A stretch of DNA of 64,000 nucleotides from Pristionchus mayeri (lineage: Eukaryota > Nematoda > Chromadorea > Rhabditida > Neodiplogasteridae), in assembly GCA_036245805.1 (NCBI GenBank), contig BTRK01000006.1, positions 16,586,365 through 16,650,364 of the forward strand, given 5' to 3'. Both the position numbers and the translations under genes were made by a program. Shown here one piece after another: positions 12,601 to 24,670 of this stretch (its first letter is position 1; the number at the start of each line of letters is the position of its first letter). The notes beneath the pieces were generated by a model. That model did not search any database, had not been told where the DNA came from, and saw nothing but the letters and a program-made list of their open reading frames with translations.

Positions 12601-15600
12601 ATGTGAAATTGCCGAAATGTTCTCGTCCAAAATGTTTTCCAAGACGTCTTATCACAGAGTGTGTGCAATGGAAAGAGTCAGACCATAGATGGATTATATA
12701 CAAAGGAAATCGGCAAATTCAACACTAACCTCGAACACGATAAGAATATACTCGACAACGAATTTGCGCAGCAAAGTTTAGTCATCTTTATACGCGTGCG
12801 ATTTAAACTAACATGAAAGAAATTATCTCCTTATCTATTTGTATATGCCCTCCTAAGTTCGGTGATGGGAGGAGTGATGAAAGAAGAAAAACGGAGAATA
12901 ACGTCCCTTCTGGCAACTTGGGAGGTGTCGCAGCATTGTCAGTGTGAGCACACTCATCAGCTAACGTAACCACAAGGTGAAATATTTTTCGAAAATTTCT
13001 AGTTAAGGTAGGTGATGCTTGTTCTGACACTGATCGCAATAAGACAATTCCAAAGTTGTCAGAACAACTCTCAATCAAGTTACTCTGTCATTTGCTTTTG
13101 TCGGTTTGGTTTTTGCCTTCACCACCTCATCTCTAGTCCTGATTCCCTTCGTATCAGTTCAAATCGCACACGTATTAGGTTGGAACAAAAGTTTTGCACG
13201 ATTTCGACCATGAAGTTTGAAATCGCTTAAAAGGCTTCACTTTAAATGGGCCGACCTAACCGGATAGCATATATTTAGGGACTATTTGTACAATATATCC
13301 GCTACTTCGAATCGAATCCTGCTCTGAGGGTTTGCGGAAAAAATCATATTTCATTAAATGTGAAATGTTCGAGTTACATAGACATTTGTTTGCCGCGCTC
13401 CTATTTTGATAGGAAAACTCATTGTATAATCTCACATAGTGGAGTGAAAAGCCCGTTGGTTGTTCTCTGTAAAACTATGTAGGATCTAGTGGTTACTTCA
13501 ATTTAGCAAGGTTTACAGGCCATTAAATTCCAAGATTCGCGAGGTAAAGTTGCTGAATGGATCGCATTTCTTGCCTCGCCAATCAATCATACTGGCTTGA
13601 TCTTAAGTGCTTTTACATATACTACCGTGGGGCTTTATAACATAATGGAATGCTGGAGCCTACCCTTTTCCACTCCGAGAAAATTTATATTTTCAGAAAT
13701 TTTGAATCATGGTCATCAAAGCCAAAATTTTGAAATTCGGTGTACATAGTTCGAGTCGATCTCCTCGAAAGGAATCTATCCCCTGACTCGGCCAAACCAT
13801 TAAGTGATAGAGTAAGAGTTGCTTGTTCAGTTAACCATATAAAGTCTGAGCTTCCTTTTATGCTGAAAACATGACATTCATGGAAACCTCAATTTCGACT
13901 CTCTAATATCAGTATCTGAGTATGCAATATTGCATTTTTAAATAGAAGCATTATATGTCCACACGAAAATAATTGTGAGCTTACCATGTAAGGTACTTAA
14001 AGTTTACATGCATTTGAGATCGATAGGCTTACGGCTACGGCTATGCGGTGAAGACAACTAATTCAGACCAAGCTCCTTTTGACGCGAGATTAAAATTTAC
14101 CTAAGTTTCTGGAACGCCATTTGTGGTAATAACCATTTTCATACTATTTTATTATGTATGTTCATCACACTCTCCAAATACACCTTGATATTTGTATTAT
14201 CATCGATGCCCATAGAGTGCAGACTCCAAAATTATATAGTTTAGTTCTCAAATGCAGTAACTTTGACTTTAAAATGCCTCCACAGTATGAAATGGTATGT
14301 GTAATACTAATGTGTGATAGAAAGAGTATCCAAGCCCTCAACGAATACATGAAACAAAATTAAATAATTTTGCAAATAAAGAACAGGGTATGCCGGAAAC
14401 GAAAATTTGAAAATCGTGCAAAACTTTTGTTCCAACCTGATATAAAAATTACTATATTCTGTTTCACAAATTTGATGTTGAATTCTCGAGTTCAAGGTGC
14501 GCATTTAAATAATCAGATTTCATTCATACTGAAACTAGCTACGGTCTGACTATATCCATTTAGCATACTTAATGCTAAGGAAAAAATTTAAAAAAAGATT
14601 GAAAATAGAGTATGTTATGGAAATAAGAGCATGATAACCTCCGAATCGAGAATCAAAGTATTGATAGTATCGAAGTTTTTGAGAAGATGATAGATATCAC
14701 GGTGGAAATCGATACGATGGTCGAGCTGATGTGAGAAATTAGAAATTATGAATATATCAGTTTGGCGGGAAAGTCTTTGTGTATTGTTTTGTTTTTACAC
14801 TAAAGGTAAAGGTAAAGGTACATCCCGTCTTCGAGACTGGGCTCGCGGGAGAACACTGCTAGGCCAGTGTCAATTTGGGCAGATTCAGTCCGGAGTGCCC
14901 ACCTTTCGCCAGACCTATTTACCTGCGTGATCGCGTCACGACTACCAATTCCCCGTCCCCAATGGGTAGGCGCCTTGATGAGGCGGAGACGCTGTCACGA
15001 CCGGGAATCGAACCCGGGTGGGATGGAATGGGAGGGCGCGCCATAGACCACTACACCACTTTGTTTTTACACTGCTCGTCGCAAATGTACTTCGGTATCC
15101 CCACGTCCCTAGTGAATAACAATCAGTGAAGGACCTTTATAGTAAACAACTCCCCACCCCCTCCCCTTCAGTCAGGCTCCAGTAGAGCGACGATGTATGC
15201 CACTAGAACCATCCACTTCCGACATTCTACAGTTTCACCTCTTCCTATCCTACACAACGATGAAGGATTCCGAGACCCTACTAAAATATGTGTTTTCTTC
15301 GATGTTTTCTTATTTTTCGCGCTCATGTGGGTTCTACAGGGAGGGGATCCATAGATTCAAGGAACATTGGGCATATGTTGTCAATAATGATGACTAGTAT
15401 ACTTGACCTCATGCTATTGTTTCTTCAAAGAAATAAAGTTTTGAAAAATACACAAAGATCTTCACCTAATAATAACTCTTACAAACCATGATCGTGAGTT
15501 TGCCGATAGAGATATTTTGAGAGAGTTTTATGAAGAATTCAATTGAATACGAACGGCCTTCAACCAACAGGATTTCCTGTTCACTGAATATAAGTCCTGA

Positions 15601-16181
15601 CAATTAAAGCAATCCCTTTCACTGACTGCCTGTATTTGTGATATGGAAGCTTCTTCCTCTTGGCAATTCGCTCCAGCTTAGTTTGTTCTGAGACCTGGAA
15701 TTCGAAATTTAACATTTAATCTATTTGTTACAAAAACGGTAAACGAACCTCTACAATTATCAGATTCTCCACGAAATATTTATTTTTCCAGTCCAATGCA
15801 ATACCATGCATTCTCTTGTTCGTTAGACTACCATTGTGACGATCTTCGATAGAGAGTTTCGAAAGGAAGCGATCGATCAGCTCGCTAGGGAGTGCCATGA
15901 GTGGAAACTGATGAAGGTGTAGTTTTATAAAAAAAAATAAAAACAATATTTCTTATTGCCGTTTAATGCCTTTCGCATATTATATGTTATTGCAATTGAG
16001 GAAAACGTGAGGTAACTGTTTCTCTATTGATATCCTACAGGTTTTATTTGAGTTTGTTATTTTGTCGAAACAACGCGTCGTGACTGGAAAAAATAGCCAA
16101 TGTTGTACGACAACTCACAGGCGTTAGTTTTTTATCCTCTTCGAGCTTTCTTTTCATCGATCTAGTGAAGTAACCAGACAT
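9656..16181 (-). CDS. F-box gene G3 (eight exons, intact)
   Basis: Short-architecture F-box gene with consistent phase throughout: E1 16119-16181, E4 15749-15907, E5 15627-15694, E6 15487-15583, E7 14639-14725, E8 12139-12276, E9 10017-10154, E10 9656-9859. It totals 954 nt (317 residues). E1 (MSGYFTRSMKRKLEED...) is basic and follows TTTCAG directly. E4 holds the F-box core FPLMALPSELIDRFLSKLSI. E5 opens VSEQTKLERIAKRKK, a basic stretch that could be nuclear-localising (inference). Three introns carry mobile DNA: an interrupted TIR element with a SINE (14.8-15.1 kb), a TA-flanked element (13.2-14.4 kb) and a 1.7-kb foldback (10.4-12.1 kb). Likely SCF substrate adaptor; the C-terminal E8-E10 domain is not one I recognise. 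Confidence 0.8.
10379..12055. mobile_element. 1.7-kb foldback in G3 intron
   Basis: Near-complete inverted repeat: GACTTTTTTGCAACCCCCTC at 10379 and its complement ending at 12055, with internal arms such as GGCCGTCCTGAAAAATTTTT (10,640) matched near 11,900. The centre is near 11,240. Small ORFs inside the two arms mirror each other and are not genes. Located between E8 and E9 of G3. Confidence 0.85.
13175..14440. mobile_element. TA-flanked element with mariner-like ends in G3 intron
   Basis: Left end TTAGGTTGGAACAAAAGTTT, right end its near-complement, TA on both sides (13173-13174, 14441-14442). The paralogous introns of G4 (near 20,318) and G5 (near 26,588) run across the site without it. 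The 1266-bp interior has no long ORF and is not palindromic. Confidence 0.78.
14802..15059 (-). mobile_element. tRNA-derived SINE copy 2
   Basis: Same family as the 8.1-kb copy: A-box-like GTGGTGTAGTGGTCTATGG and B box GGTTCGATTCCCGG on the minus strand near 15,005-15,058, and a tail of CTTTAC units at 14,802-14,821. It is bounded by a perfect 14-bp duplication, TTTGTTTTTACACT, at 14788-14801 and 15060-15073. It interrupts an older TIR fragment in the E6-E7 intron of G3. Confidence 0.87.
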
Positions 16182-16287
16182 GTCGTGCCTGAAATGGTTT
16201 TTTAAAAATATTTTCCAGAATTGTAGGCCCATTAAAAAGCAAGTCAAAAGCACTGTAAAAACCAATGACAAAAAGGCGTCAGATACA

Positions 16288-16311
16288 GTAAAGGTAATTA
16301 AACCTTTCACT
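16288..16311. promoter_or_regulatory. Conserved palindrome upstream of G3
   Basis: AGTAAAGGTAATTAAACCTT core with AAAGGT/ACCTTT arms, 107-130 nt upstream of the G3 start. Confidence 0.55.
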
Positions 16312-17671
16312 GAACTTAAATGGACTTGAAATGATAAAATGGCTTCATTCCGAGCAACAATAGTCAGGCGAATTCTAGACTATGCGTGCCATATACAATC
16401 AAACGACTCCCTAATTCTATGTGCCATCTACGGGGCACTTGGAAAGTTGAGCAAGTTGTTTCTTGAATACAAATAATTACAAAAATATTTATATTGAATG
16501 TAAGAAAGAGTGAGAAGACGGAAGAAGATAATGCTATCCGTGAGATAAAGAACACCCTACTATTATGGCACTGCACTTGACAGTAAGCATACATAAAAGT
16601 GAGATCGTGAACTAAGAAAAGAAAAGAGGATGCAGAGGACCACAACCGAAGTACGCAACCGAACAACGATCGTATACCGCTCTCTTGGCAGCGTTGATAG
16701 AATTCTGAGTCTCGTGGCGGTATATTCTCAGTCTGAATCCCGCATTCCGAGTACCAGAAAAGAAGATCTCCATGTCGCTATAGAACAAGTACTTGCCACG
16801 ATCTCCAATCGGTCCATTATTAATTATGAAAATCTGAATAGAAAAATTAGCCAAGTTAGTCCTGTTTGTGAATGATTCTCAGTTGAAATAGCTAACTTTT
16901 GCGCAGTACATATTAATATGTACACATGAAAAAGAAGACAGACAAGAAAGGCGCGGGCTTACTTGGAGACTTCTGAATGTCCGGTATGCATTTCCATCTT
17001 CCCTGAATTCGATTCCCACCAGCCTGAGGAACTGCTTCAATGCTGGGAATATAATTTCCGTCGTGTAGCATCTCAGTTTCGGCCTTTCACGCCTCATGGC
17101 CTAAACAACGACATTTCGTACAGCAAACAAATGAATTTCCAATTTTAACATGTTCCTATTGTCAATTTTTCACAATTTTTCACAGAGTTCGCTGTTACTA
17201 ACCCCATACATGCGCGCGCGTAACCCTAACCCCATAAACCCAAATCGGAATTCTGTAATTTTATGTACGGCTCATGTGTGATATTGCTCGATTCTCTCAG
17301 ATAGTCTCTCTTATAAGGCTTATCATAAATATAAGTAGAAGTAAAAGATGCTCACCAAGTACAAATATATCAAGTCCTTCAGCATAGGAGGGATGTTAAC
17401 TCTTCCGAAAGGCGTCGTATTCAAAGACGTGCACGTATTGGCCAATTCGAGCAAATACGCTCCAGTTAGGACCGAATTTGCCAATTCGTTAAATTAGCAA
17501 TCGTCTGGAGCCCTTAATTCCATAAAAAGAAATTTCGAAAATTTCATCTCCGAAATTTTTGGCAAAAGTCCCAGAACGGACCCATGTCTTTTGAAGCCCT
17601 TTGTTTAAAACACATTTTCAGTTTTATTTTAATTAAGTACAAAGTAAATCAATAAGAATAACCCGAAAATA

Positions 17672-18931
17672 TTAGGTTGAGCCTAAAGTTTTGCGCGATT
17701 TTGACTAAAGTGCATCCTGATATCTAACATCGGTCGTTGTTGCCCAATCAACTCAGATCTTTTAGTGCTAGATATGGGCATTTATACTCTTAGCGCACAC
17801 TATCATAGATCTGTCCAACCAAGAGAAATAAAACAGCGATGTAGCAAACTTCGTCTGGCTAACCAACGACATTACTTTTCAAAGTATTATAATTCCTTTT
17901 AGAACGGAGATAGGACCCTATGTTAACGACAGTTGTAAAGTGTAACTGGCCTATATTGTACTGGTAATGTTGAGACTGATCAGCCATTAAGGGCCTATTA
18001 GAAATATGCGCGGAATCAGAATTTGTATTTTCATGACGAATGTCAAGATAAGTTTTAGGGGTACTGTATCTATACCGATAGTTCTTCAGATTTCAATTAT
18101 TTATGAATGTGAACTACCTTTCTGGTACAAGTCAAAATTCCATTTGGGAGACAATGCGGCTCTCCATTCGTGAACAGGGTTTTTCGGATTTTAGGTGTCC
18201 AATGTAGAACATCGAAATACACACTTTTGCCTTTTTTGTGCTAGCCACGTGGTTCGCAGAGCGGTTCTTTCGTGCTACAATTAACGAACAACCCTTACCC
18301 TATCACTCACTAATTAGGAATATTGTGGAGGTCGCTACTTTTTCTAGGGTGAACCGTGCCTGAAGGCCCTCCATATCAGCGTTTTCGACATTTTCATTGA
18401 AAAAATAATTAAAGTGCAAATGTCACTTTTTTAGATGAGAAATCCAAGTGGGCTCTTAAATATCGTTGCAATAAAGAACCCTGTAAGTAGTGATAACAGC
18501 GCCCATAGGTAGCCAGTCTCGTTAATCCGCGTAGCAGGTGATTTGTCCGAGAAAACTCTGATTTTTCTAAGTACTCGTGATTCATTGACCTATACGAAGC
18601 CTGTACTGAATTCCACAGCTCTCTCTTTTTGGTAGTAGCTAGTGTACGCCTCGGGCTTCTGAATAAACTTTATGAGCTTCTATCTAAAAATTTCTCGGCA
18701 AAGTACAGCAATTTAAAAGAAAATCAATATTTTTCTGAAAAATCCAAAGTTACGCAGACCTTGATTTCTCGCAAAGTAGAGTTATTTGCTCTAGTTAAAA
18801 TATATTATTCTGAAGGTTGAACATGTCCCTATATATCGACATGAGGACAACAGATCTTTTTCTTAGCAAAAGAAACTGCATGAACTCAAAGTTGAGAGCC
18901 AAAATCGCGCAAAACTTTAGGCTCAACCTAA
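17672..18931. mobile_element. TA-flanked element with mariner-like ends in G4 intron
   Basis: Ends TTAGGTTGAGCCTAAAGTTT and its inverse, TA at 17670-17671 and 18932-18933. The equivalent site in G5 (near 22,952) reads GAAAATAAGAAGAAAATTG without the insert, giving a clear empty site. The 1260-bp interior has no transposase I can recognise. Confidence 0.82.
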
Positions 18932-20429
18932 TAAGAAGAAAATTGTAAGGAAATGTATTAAGCACTCAATTTTTTCCGAGAGGAATTATCGAAATCTCCC
19001 TTTCATAAATGTTTTCCCAGATGTCTTATCGTACAGTTCGTGGAATGAAAAGAGTCAGACCATAGTTCGATCACAAATAAATGAAATCCGCAAATTCGAA
19101 TTTGTGAAACAGGGTACAAACATTTTTATAAGCGGGCGAATAGAAGTAGCATGAAGGAAATTATCACCTTAGTTTCATATACCGGAAGGGTGTGAGCAAA
19201 AATCATTCCACGGGCCTAATCTTGTGGTCAATGTCTCGTATTTTTCTCGCATTTTCTCTTTTTAAGATTTTTAAGTTTTAAGATTTTTAAGGTATTTTAA
19301 GATTCTCGTATTTTGAAGCAATTTTCTCCTGATTAAATGAATATTTTTGTTTTTCTTTTCTTCAATTGTATGGTAAATCCAGTAGAAGTATCAAATTTTA
19401 AAAAAATTGCATGAAGGTGGCTTTTAAGTGTAAGGTTTCCGAGATATCCTTTTCCGAAATCGGATGAGAAAAGGGCGGAGCCTATTTAGCTTCGTTCGAT
19501 TTCTCCAAAAGATCAGGCCTAGCTTCGCCATTCGGTAAAGGAGAGGAAGCGGAGCTCAATACACGCGCCGGGGCAGAAACCAGGCTTGAACGAGGGAAAG
19601 GGAATGGAGAAAGGAGCGCACCAGCAAAGCACGTCGACTGCAATCGTTGACAATGAATGGCGAATCATAAACACAACTGTTTTTTGTTTCGTTTTCTTTA
19701 AAAAATCATCTAAAAATCGAAAAAATCGACCACGTTTCTGGAAAGGCGCACAACGGTCCGAACATCAGAACCGTATCAATTTGCTATCTCTTTCCTGATT
19801 TATCCATTTTCACTGTCAAGTTGTCCTAACAAGATACGCCAAAACTATGTTGTGAAGGTTGATAAGACCTATCGAATGAGGCCTTGATCAGCGAAAAAGG
19901 TCGAGTATTCGCTTTTCCGCCTGTCCTCCCGTTTTTTTTCGGTTATTCTTTATCCCCTCCAAATGGGCGGATCTTTCGGTCTTTGCATATACCCTCCCAA
20001 TTTCGGTGGGGAAAGGTAAAAAGGTAAAAAAGCACAATGAAGAATAACATGCCTAAGTTTATCGGGCAACTTGGGCGGTGTTGCAATGTTATCAGTGTCA
20101 GCACACGCATCAGCAAGCAATTCCCTAGGCGAAATATTTTTCAAAAATTCCTGGTAAGGATGTTTGTTCCGACACTGATTGCAATAAGAAAACTCCCAAA
20201 TTGTTAAAACAACTCTCAAGCAAGTTACTCTGCAATTTACTTTTGTCGGTTTGTCTTTTGCCTTCACTTCTCCCCTCGTCCCCTAATTTCCTTCACATCA
20301 GCCCACATCGCACGCGTGTAAAGATTCCTATTTTTTGTTTCACAATTTCGATGTCTCATGTATTCTCTGGTTCAAGGTCCGCGTGAAAATAATCAGATTT
20401 CACTAGTATTGAATCGATCTACGGTATGA

Positions 20430-20515
20430 CAGCACTAGGTCGGATGAGAATTATGACGTCATGCCGCCTTTGATACATCAATAGCGGCATGACATAGTGA
20501 CATGCTAACCTTCGA
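20430..20515. repeat. Small MITE (AGGTCGGATGAGAA family) in G4
   Basis: Begins AGGTCGGATGAGAATTATGA, followed by CGTCATGCCGCC and an inverted GGCGGCATGAC. A near-copy is at 26,700-26,775 at the same place in G5. It abuts the E7 donor. Confidence 0.65.
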
Positions 20516-21507
20516 ATCCACCATCACACTATCCACTTTAAAGTACTTGAGAAGATGGTAGATTTCACAGTGGAAACCGAATCGATGGTCGAGCTGATGT
20601 GAGAAATTAAGAAGATAATAACTCTTACAAACCTTGATCGACAGTTGACCGATAGAGATATTTTCAAGGATTCTTCTGATGAATTGAGATGAATACGATC
20701 GACCTTTCACCAACAGAATTTCCTGTTCACTGTATAAAATCTCTGGCAATTAGAGCAATCCATATCACTAACTGTCTGTATTTGTGTGATGGAAGATTCT
20801 TCCTCTTGGCAATTCGCTTCAGCTTAGTTTGTTCTGAGACCTGGAATTCGAAATTTAACATTCAATCTATTTGCTACTAAAACTGCAAACGAACCTCTTC
20901 AATTTTCAGGTTCTGCACGGAATATTTATTTCTCGTGCCCAATACGATGCCATACATTCTCCAGTTAATTCGAGCATTCTGACGATCTTTGATAGAGAGA
21001 AACGACAGGAAGATAGCGATCAGTTCGGTATGGAGTTCCATGATTGAGATATCAGGAATTTGGTGTCTCTCGTTGCCACATAGACGATGGGGTGCTCGCT
21101 CCTGCGTCGAAAAATGCCTAACGCCTTTACCTTTTAAACAAAAAATAATAATAATAAACTATATTTCATACTCTCGTTTAAATCCGACCTTTCACATACT
21201 ATATATTTTTTGCAATCGAGGCAAATGTAAGACAACTGTTTATCTATTAATAACCTACAGGTTGTATTCGAGTTTGTTATGTTGTCGAAACAACCATTGT
21301 TTATTGGAAAAAAATAGCCAATGTTGTACGACAACTCACAGGCGTTAGTTTTTTATCCTCTTCGAGCTTTATTTTCATCGATCTAGTGAAGTAACCAGAC
21401 ATGTCGTGCCTGAAATGGTTTTTTAAAAATATTTTCCAGAATTGTAGGCCCATTAAAAAGCAAGTCAAAAGCACTGTAAAAACCAATGACAAAAAGGCGT
21501 CAGATAC

Positions 21508-21531
21508 AGTAAAGGTAATTAAACCTTTCAC
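21508..21531. promoter_or_regulatory. Conserved palindrome upstream of G4
   Basis: Same AGTAAAGGTAATTAAACCTT core, 106-129 nt upstream of the G4 start; the flanking sequence is nearly identical to G3. Confidence 0.55.
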
Positions 21532-22731
21532 TGAACTTAAATGGACTTGAAATGATAAAATGGCTTCATTCGGAGCAACAATAGTCAGGCGAATTCTAGA
21601 CTATGCGTGCCATATACAATCAAACGACTCCCTAATTCTATGTGCCATCAACGGGACACTTGGAAAGTTGAGCAAGTTGTTTCATGAATACAAATAATTA
21701 CAAAAATATGTATATTGAATGTAAGAAAGGGTAGGAAAACGGAAGAATATAGTGCTACCCGTAAGAATATATTGCTATCCGTAATATATCCCTGATTTCA
21801 TGGTACTGCAACTTGTAAGCATACATAAAAGTGAGATCGTGAACTAAGGAAAAAGAGAATGCAGAGGACATTACACGAATTAACGGGAACGAGCATTCAA
21901 TGTGCTCTTGGCAGCGTTGATGGAACTCTGAGTCTCGTGGAAGTTCAATCTCAGTCTGTATCCCGTATTCCGAGAATGAGCAAAAAAGATCTCCATATCA
22001 AAATGGAAGATGTACACGTCACGATCTCCAATCGGCCCATTTTTGATTATGAAAATCTGAATGGAAAAATTAGCCACGGGAACAAGGGATCAATGAAAAG
22101 TCAATCCTACTTGTGAGCGACTCTCAGTTGAAGGAGGTAACTTTCGCGCAGTACATATTAATGCATGCACATCGTAAAGAAGACAGAGCGGCACAGGCTT
22201 ACTTGAAGATTTCTGTTTCTCTGGTATCCCCTTGCTCTATGATATCGATTCCCAACACACGGAGGATCTTCAATGAAAGTGTTCCTATTTCGGTAATATA
22301 GCATCTCAGCTTCGTCTTGCCATTGAACATCGCCTAAAGTACAACAGTTGAAGAATAGGCAAGCACCATAGAAATCAAATTCAAAACATCTTCGGTTTAG
22401 AACTCCATCCCAGGCGGAAAACTTATTTTACACCGTACCCATTCAATTTTTTGACCATTAAGTCCACCGAAATTCAGTTCTCATCTTCAACTCATCACCG
22501 AATACGATTATAATGCTTATCGTCAAGAGAAGTTGAAGTAAAAGGTTGCTCACAAAGTACAAATGCAAGTCATTCAGCATGTGAGGGGTGGCAATTCTCC
22601 CGAAAGGCGTTGTATTCAAAGACGTGCACGTATTAGCCAATTCGAGCAAATACGAACGAGTGATCACAGAATTCGCCGACTCGTAGGACTGAATAAAGTG
22701 ACAGTTTCAATTAGTAATCGTCTGACGCTTT

Positions 22732-22778
22732 TCATTCCACGTATTTTCTCGTTCTTGAAAGCGAGAGAGTGCGTGGTG
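22732..22778. repeat. Short hairpin, CATTCCACACACTCTC family, in G5
   Basis: CATTCCACGTATTTTCTCG, loop, then GCGAGAGAGTGCGTGG. Same intron position as the G2 copy. Confidence 0.55.
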
Positions 22779-23083
22779 ATGACATCGCGGAAACTATTCC
22801 GGAATAAAAGAAATGTTGCAACTTTCATCTCACAAATTTTTGGCAAAAGTCCACGAGCGCACAATTGAAGCCCTGTTCTCATGCTTAAAACACTTTTTTT
22901 CAGTTTTATTTTAATTAATTACAAAGTAGATCAATTAGAAGAAACCGAAAATAAGAAGAAAATTGCAAGGAAATGTATTTGACACTGTATTTTTTCCAGA
23001 AATGAATTATCGAAATCTCCCTTTCATAAAGATGTCTTGTCGCCCTTGCCGAATGGAAAAAACCAGACCATAGCTCGATTATA

Positions 23084-24565
23084 TCACGGATCTCCTCTAA
23101 AAATGCAGGAACCGATGCGACAAAAAAAATTTTGGATCATGGATTTCGCTGTCAACATTAGGACTGACCAAAGTGAGGGCGGGGAGAATTCCTATCCGCT
23201 TCATTTTTCGAAATTTGCATGTTGAACAGAGTTATGACATACGACTTTGACAGGCCGTATATCGGTCAGTTTATGACCTACATCGAGCGGATTTTTTTCA
23301 ATCGGTTCGTAATACAGATATCTACAAATATGTTCTCTTGCGCTCCGTGCGGAAATGATGTCTTCATATAGTTTCATGCAAAAAAATGTTTTATTCATCA
23401 CAATATGCTAATTTTCGACCCTTTATGGACGGAAAGCTACGATTTTTATTGTTGATTCGGATTCCCCACCCTAGAATTGAGATACCTGCATAGTTCGTTG
23501 GTCATAACTCGTGGAGTATCATATCGCCACTCAGTAGGGTGAAATTGAACATAGCGCCATTTTTGAACAAAATACCATTCGGCGTGTATCTCACTTCCGA
23601 CTTAAGCAAATGAGAAAAATAAGGATATTACTCGATAGCTCTAGATATTACTCGATAGCTCTCGATAGCGACTAGTTCTCCAAATATGACTAAGGGGTAC
23701 AAGACGTGAAAGTTGGCGGTTTTCGAGATACGGCGTACAATTTCATTCAATGGGCCATAGTGTGTGGGTAGTTTTTTCAGCAAAAAAATAGGACAAGTCC
23801 AGATTCTCCCTACTGAGTAGCTATATCTACCTCCTCGTATTTTGACCAATGAACTATGCACATACCTCAATTCTACGGCGGGGAATCCGAATTTAACGTA
23901 AAAATCGTAGCTCCATTAGTTATAGTTTAGTTTGACCACTATTTCACCATATTATGTCACTATAAAATTCGATATTACACTATTTCTCGAAAACCGCCAA
24001 CTTTCACGTATTGTACCCCTTAGTCATATTTGGAGAACTAGTCTAGAGCTATCGAGTAATATCCTTTTTTTTCTCATTTTGCATATGTCGGAAGTGAGAT
24101 ACACGCCGAATGGTATTTTGTTCAAAAATGGCGCTATGTTCAATTTCACCCCACTGAGTGGCGATATGATACTCCACGAGTTATAACCAACGAACTATGT
24201 AGGTACCTCAATTCTAGGGTGGGGAATCCGAAACAACAATAAAAATCGTAGCTTTCGGACCATAAAGGGCCTAAAATTAGCATATTGTGATGAATAAAAC
24301 AGTTTTTTTGCATGAAACTATATGAAGACATCAAACCGATTGAAAAAAATCCGCTCGATGTAGGTCAAAAACTGACCGATATACAGCCTGTCAAAGTGGT
24401 AGGTCATAACTCTGTTCAACATGCAAATTTCGAAAAATGAAGCGAATAGGCGTTTTCCTCGCCCTCACTTTGGTCAGTCCTAATGTTCACAGCGAAATCC
24501 GTGATCCAAAATTTTTTTGTCGCAAAGGGGTCTAATTTTCCTGCATTTTTACAGGAGATCCGTGA
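23084..24565. mobile_element. 1.48-kb foldback (first of two) in G5 intron
   Basis: Ends TCACGGATCTCCTCT... and ...AGGAGATCCGTGA, with TA on each side (23082-23083, 24566-24567). The arms pair almost over their whole length, with the centre near 23,880. In G4 the equivalent intron position (about 19,080) lacks it. No ORF of note. Confidence 0.84.
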
Positions 24566-24670
24566 TATACATATGAAATCCGCAAATTCGAATTTGTGAC
24601 ACATAGAGTAGCCATTTTTAAAAGCATGCAATTAAAAGTAGCATGAAGGAAATTATCACCTTAGTTCATA

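Larger units (their letters stand above)
16612..21402 (-). pseudogene. F-box gene G4, 3' splice site of exon 8 deleted
   Basis: Exons: E1 21340-21402, E4 20895-21101, E5 20773-20840, E6 20634-20730, E7 20511-20594, E8 about 17356-17488, E9 16963-17100, E10 16612-16833. E4 begins ERAPHRLCGNERHQ, which recalls E3 of the ten-exon genes (RAPHRPIKVYC), then runs into MELHTELIAIFLSFLSIKDR. E8 to E10 stay open, but about 24 bases covering the E8 acceptor and its first codons are missing compared with G3 (breakpoint near 17488), so E8 cannot be spliced normally. The gene may be dead, skip E8, or use a cryptic site. The E7-E8 intron holds a 1.26-kb TA-flanked element. The gene is mosaic between G3 and G5. 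Confidence 0.72.

Noticed and set aside
16044..16310. Hydrophobic minus-strand ORF (TVSDAFLSLVFTVLLTCFLM), repeated at 21301-21531, upstream of G3 and G4
   Set aside because: The equivalent sequence upstream of G1 has a stop and other genes lack it. It is the gap ahead of a TTTCAG site that starts E1; the repeat reflects duplication.
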